NCBI GenBank assembly: GCA_964459165.1
Contig: CAYWKM010000056.1
Coordinates: forward strand, 1-9,686
Direction of reading: 5' to 3'
Source: RGIG4074 sp964459165
GTDB lineage: Bacteria > Bacillota > Clostridia > Christensenellales > Borkfalkiaceae
Length of the DNA stretch: 9,686 nt
This document shows positions 7,420 through 9,686 of the stretch, in pieces. The notes under the pieces are model-generated. The model made no database searches. It worked only from the letters and a program-made list of their open reading frames with translations, and was not told the origin of the DNA. The translations under genes were made by a program, and so were the position numbers. The first letter of the stretch is position 1. Every line of letters starts with the position of its first letter.

Positions 7420-8241
7420 ATGAAAAAAATTACGAAAAAAATTTTAACGCTCTCTGCCGTTGCGGCGATCGGCGCTTGCTCCGCGTTTTCTTTCGCAAGC
7501 TGCGGCAACGCGAAAGAAATTAATGTAACCGGTTCGACGTCTGTTTCCCCTTTAATGCAGAAACTTGCAGCCGAATACGAAAAATCACACGACGTTACCA
7601 TTATAGTTACGACAAGCGATTCTTCCACCGGTATCGCCGAAGCAAAAGAAGGAAAAAACGATTTGGGAATGGCGTCAAAGGCCGTCAACGAAAGCGATCT
7701 GACCACCGTGCAGATCGCAACCGACGGCGTTGCTTTAATCGTAAATAAAAATTCCGTCGTCGAAGACGTAACTCCCTTCGAGGTATACGAACTTTATGCG
7801 AAAGGAACTCCGATTCAGACGGATATCGTAGCCGCAATTTCTCGCGAAGAAGGCAGCGGCACGCGCGACGCATTCGGCGAATTGATTAAGAACGAGGCGG
7901 GTGATAAGTTAAGCGCTGTCGCGCAATTTGCAAGCTGCGTATCCGTTCAAAACGCTACCGGTACGGTTAAGTCGGTTATCGCGGCGAATAATGTGGCTAA
8001 TACGATCGGCTACATTTCGATGGGTTCTCTCGACAATACGGTAAAAGCGTTGAAAGTTAACGGAGCGGAAGCTACCGTCGATAATATTAAGAGCGGCGTT
8101 TACAGTCTTTCTCGCCCCTTCAACGTGGTTTATAATACGACGAACGGTCTATCCGAAGAAGCGAAAGATTTTCTCGATTTCATTTTGAGTGAAGAAGGTC
8201 AGGGCATCGTCGATTCAGAGGGATACGTAACAGTTTTATAA
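7420..8241 (+). CDS. pstS: Phosphate-binding lipoprotein PstS of the high-affinity phosphate ABC transporter
   Basis: This 273-residue extracellular phosphate-binding protein is at the short end for the family. The N-terminus is a lipoprotein signal: positive MKKITKKI, a hydrophobic stretch, and SFASC with Cys28 as the lipidated residue. Phe at -3 of the lipobox is slightly atypical. The binding-site segments of the PstS family are present: VTGSTSVSPL (36-45), SSTG (68-71), TDGVALIVN with Asp102 (the phosphate-specificity Asp position), and SREEGSGTRDAF, where Arg142 and Ser146-Gly147-Thr148 have the spacing of E. coli Arg135/Ser139-Gly-Thr. The start is fixed by AAAGGAGA at 7406-7413. It delivers phosphate to the permease encoded 23 bp downstream. 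A Pho-box promoter upstream implies induction by phosphate starvation. Confidence 0.95.
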   Translation: MKKITKKILTLSAVAAIGACSAFSFASCGNAKEINVTGSTSVSPLMQKLAAEYEKSHDVTIIVTTSDSSTGIAEAKEGKNDLGMASKAVNESDLTTVQIATDGVALIVNKNSVVEDVTPFEVYELYAKGTPIQTDIVAAISREEGSGTRDAFGELIKNEAGDKLSAVAQFASCVSVQNATGTVKSVIAANNVANTIGYISMGSLDNTVKALKVNGAEATVDNIKSGVYSLSRPFNVVYNTTNGLSEEAKDFLDFILSEEGQGIVDSEGYVTVL

Positions 8242-8264
8242 GGGATAAAAAAGGTAATTGATAT

Positions 8265-9686
8265 ATGGCAACGAAAGTGGAAAGATTGTCCGTCAAAGAA
8301 CGAATCAAAGAAGCGTTCAATAAAGAGAATGCAGCAAAAGCAGTTTTTATTGCCTTTGCCGCATTTTCTATACTGATTGTTTTTGCAATTGTATTTTTCT
8401 TATTATATAAAAGTATTCCCGTTTTTCGCCAAGTAGGTTTTTTTAATTTCGTTTTTGGAACCATTTGGGCGCCGAAAAATGAAAATTTAGCGCTTTCCGA
8501 ACGATTTGGGATCTTCCCTATGATTGTAGGAAGCGTCGTTTTGACGGCGTCTTCGGTGGCGCTTGGAGGCTTTTTTGCTATTTTTACGGCGGTATTTGTC
8601 GTCTATTATTGCCCGAAACCTTTAAAGGGAATTTATAATCAATTTATAAACCTGCTTGCCGGTATTCCCTCGATCGTATACGGTTATTTCGGCTTAACCT
8701 TTTTAATGCCGTTATTCGTCAATGTATTTCATGTGACGCAGGCTTACGGGTTGGTAACGAGTACGATTATTCTGTCTTTAATGCTGATACCGACGATTGC
8801 CTCAATCACAAAAAACAGTTTGGAGGCAACGCCTATGAATTATTACGAAGGCGCGCTTGCTCTCGGTTGCACCAAAAATCAAGCGGTATTCAAAGTATGC
8901 TTGCCTGCTGCAAAGAACGGCATTCTCGCCGCTGTGATTTTGGGCATAGGAAGAGCCGTCGGCGAAACGATGGCGGTTCAATTTTTGGTGGGAAGCGGCG
9001 ATAATTATCCCGGATTATTCTTACCTTTCCGCACGATGACCTCTTCGATCGTTCTGGAAATGGGATATGCAGACGATCAGTTTCATAAGCCTGCTTTGAT
9101 AGCGATCGGCTTCGTATTATTGTTATTTATTCTCGTCGTTAATCTATGCTTATGGGCCGTAAAAAAGAATAATAATATTTCCGGAAACAGATTGTTTAAT
9201 CGAAAAATAAAGGAAAATGAAAACGCCGTATCGCGCTTTTCTTGGCATAAGACGGGCAGTATACAGGATATTTTATGGATAGTATCCTATATCGTTTCAA
9301 CGATTGTTGCCGTTATGCTTCTCTTTATCGTAGGATTTGTCCTCTTTAAAGGCGTAAGCGGAATATCGATAAAATTTTTATTCGGCAAAAGCGGAAACGA
9401 GCAAGTTACCCTCGCGCCCGCTCTCGTTTCCACGGCGATGGTTATTTTGCTGTCTCTCATCGTTTCTTTGCCTTTCGGTATCGGCGCGGCAATCTATCTC
9501 ACCGAGTATGCGACGAAAGGAAGCAAATTCGTTAAGATAATCAATTTATTCATTGACACGCTTTCGGGCGTTCCGTCCGTAGTGTTCGGCTTATTCGGTA
9601 TGGTATTTTTCGGCAGCATTCTCGGCCTCGGCGTAAACTTGTTAAACGGAAGTCTGACGCTTGCTCTTATCGTGCTTCCGACGATT
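8265..9686 (+). CDS. pstC-pstA: Fused phosphate transporter permease PstC-PstA (cut by right edge)
   Basis: One reading frame of 474 codons starts at ATG 8265 and reaches the window end without a stop. Residues 1 to about 302 match PstC: a helix at about 26-48, SERFGIFPMIVGSVVLT, GIPSIVYGYFGL, the cytoplasmic EAA-type loop YEGALALGCTKNQAVFKVCLP (about 194-214) that contacts the ATPase, and GRAVGETMAV (230-239). A polar linker of about 25 residues (NNNISGNR to SRFSWHK) follows. A second permease resembling PstA then begins: a helix at about 338-360, LAPALVSTAMVILLSLIVSLPFGIGAAIYLTEYA (written as adjoining parts LAPALVSTAMVILL and PFGIGAAIYLTEYA), and SGVPSVVFGLFGMVFF. Both halves have cytoplasmic ends, so the fusion keeps normal topology. 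The missing part should include the PstA EAA loop. AAGG at 8251-8254 serves as ribosome site. PstC and PstA are usually separate proteins. Confidence 0.93.
   Translation, partial: MATKVERLSVKERIKEAFNKENAAKAVFIAFAAFSILIVFAIVFFLLYKSIPVFRQVGFFNFVFGTIWAPKNENLALSERFGIFPMIVGSVVLTASSVALGGFFAIFTAVFVVYYCPKPLKGIYNQFINLLAGIPSIVYGYFGLTFLMPLFVNVFHVTQAYGLVTSTIILSLMLIPTIASITKNSLEATPMNYYEGALALGCTKNQAVFKVCLPAAKNGILAAVILGIGRAVGETMAVQFLVGSGDNYPGLFLPFRTMTSSIVLEMGYADDQFHKPALIAIGFVLLLFILVVNLCLWAVKKNNNISGNRLFNRKIKENENAVSRFSWHKTGSIQDILWIVSYIVSTIVAVMLLFIVGFVLFKGVSGISIKFLFGKSGNEQVTLAPALVSTAMVILLSLIVSLPFGIGAAIYLTEYATKGSKFVKIINLFIDTLSGVPSVVFGLFGMVFFGSILGLGVNLLNGSLTLALIVLPTI

Noticed and set aside
9150..9260. Hidden frameshift or stop separating pstC from pstA
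   Set aside because: Codon-by-codon reading shows one open frame through the junction, and both flanking permease parts are in the same frame.

Overview
The window looks like chromosomal DNA of a low-to-middle GC Gram-positive bacterium, probably a Clostridia-type Firmicute. The reasons are the Shine-Dalgarno-rich starts, the lipoprotein-type PstS, a PhoP/PhoR pair of Bacillus/Clostridium architecture, TTTACA-type Pho boxes, and a heterodimeric (BmrCD/LmrCD/TM287-288 type) ABC exporter. I cannot place the genus from sequence alone.

Left half, minus strand (about 4600 down to 1): a strong sigma-A-like promoter stands before an SPFH/stomatin-like gene (3584-4552) that is clearly broken. It has a nonsense codon, a 4-bp tandem duplication and a 1-bp deletion. 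After 60 bp come two ABC exporter half-transporters with overlapping ends (1745-3523, then 1752 down to and beyond the left edge). Their motifs are complementary: the first has a degenerate Walker B/switch but a good LSGGQ, and the second has the catalytic Glu and His but a degenerate signature. This is the expected pattern of an asymmetric heterodimer with one working ATPase site.

A 394-bp divergent intergenic region (4553-4946) separates the two halves. It carries the stomatin promoter, an inverted repeat over its -35 box, and, on the other side, Pho-box-like TTTACA repeats ahead of the response regulator.

Right half, plus strand (4947 to 9686): a phosphate-starvation module. It contains a PhoP/PhoB-type response regulator and a PhoR-type sensor kinase (ATGA overlap), a hairpin terminator, a second Pho-box-like promoter, the lipoprotein PstS, and then one continuous reading frame in which PstC and PstA are fused. 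The frame runs off the right edge. PhoR senses phosphate status and phosphorylates PhoP, which would activate its own operon and pst through the shared boxes. PstS captures phosphate outside the cell and the fused PstCA forms the membrane channel. The ATPase PstB and the regulator PhoU are not in the window and would be expected to its right.

I see no mobile element, tRNA, rRNA, CRISPR or wholly novel system. The most notable points are the PstC-PstA fusion, the multiply broken stomatin gene with an intact promoter, and the Pho boxes shared by two promoters.
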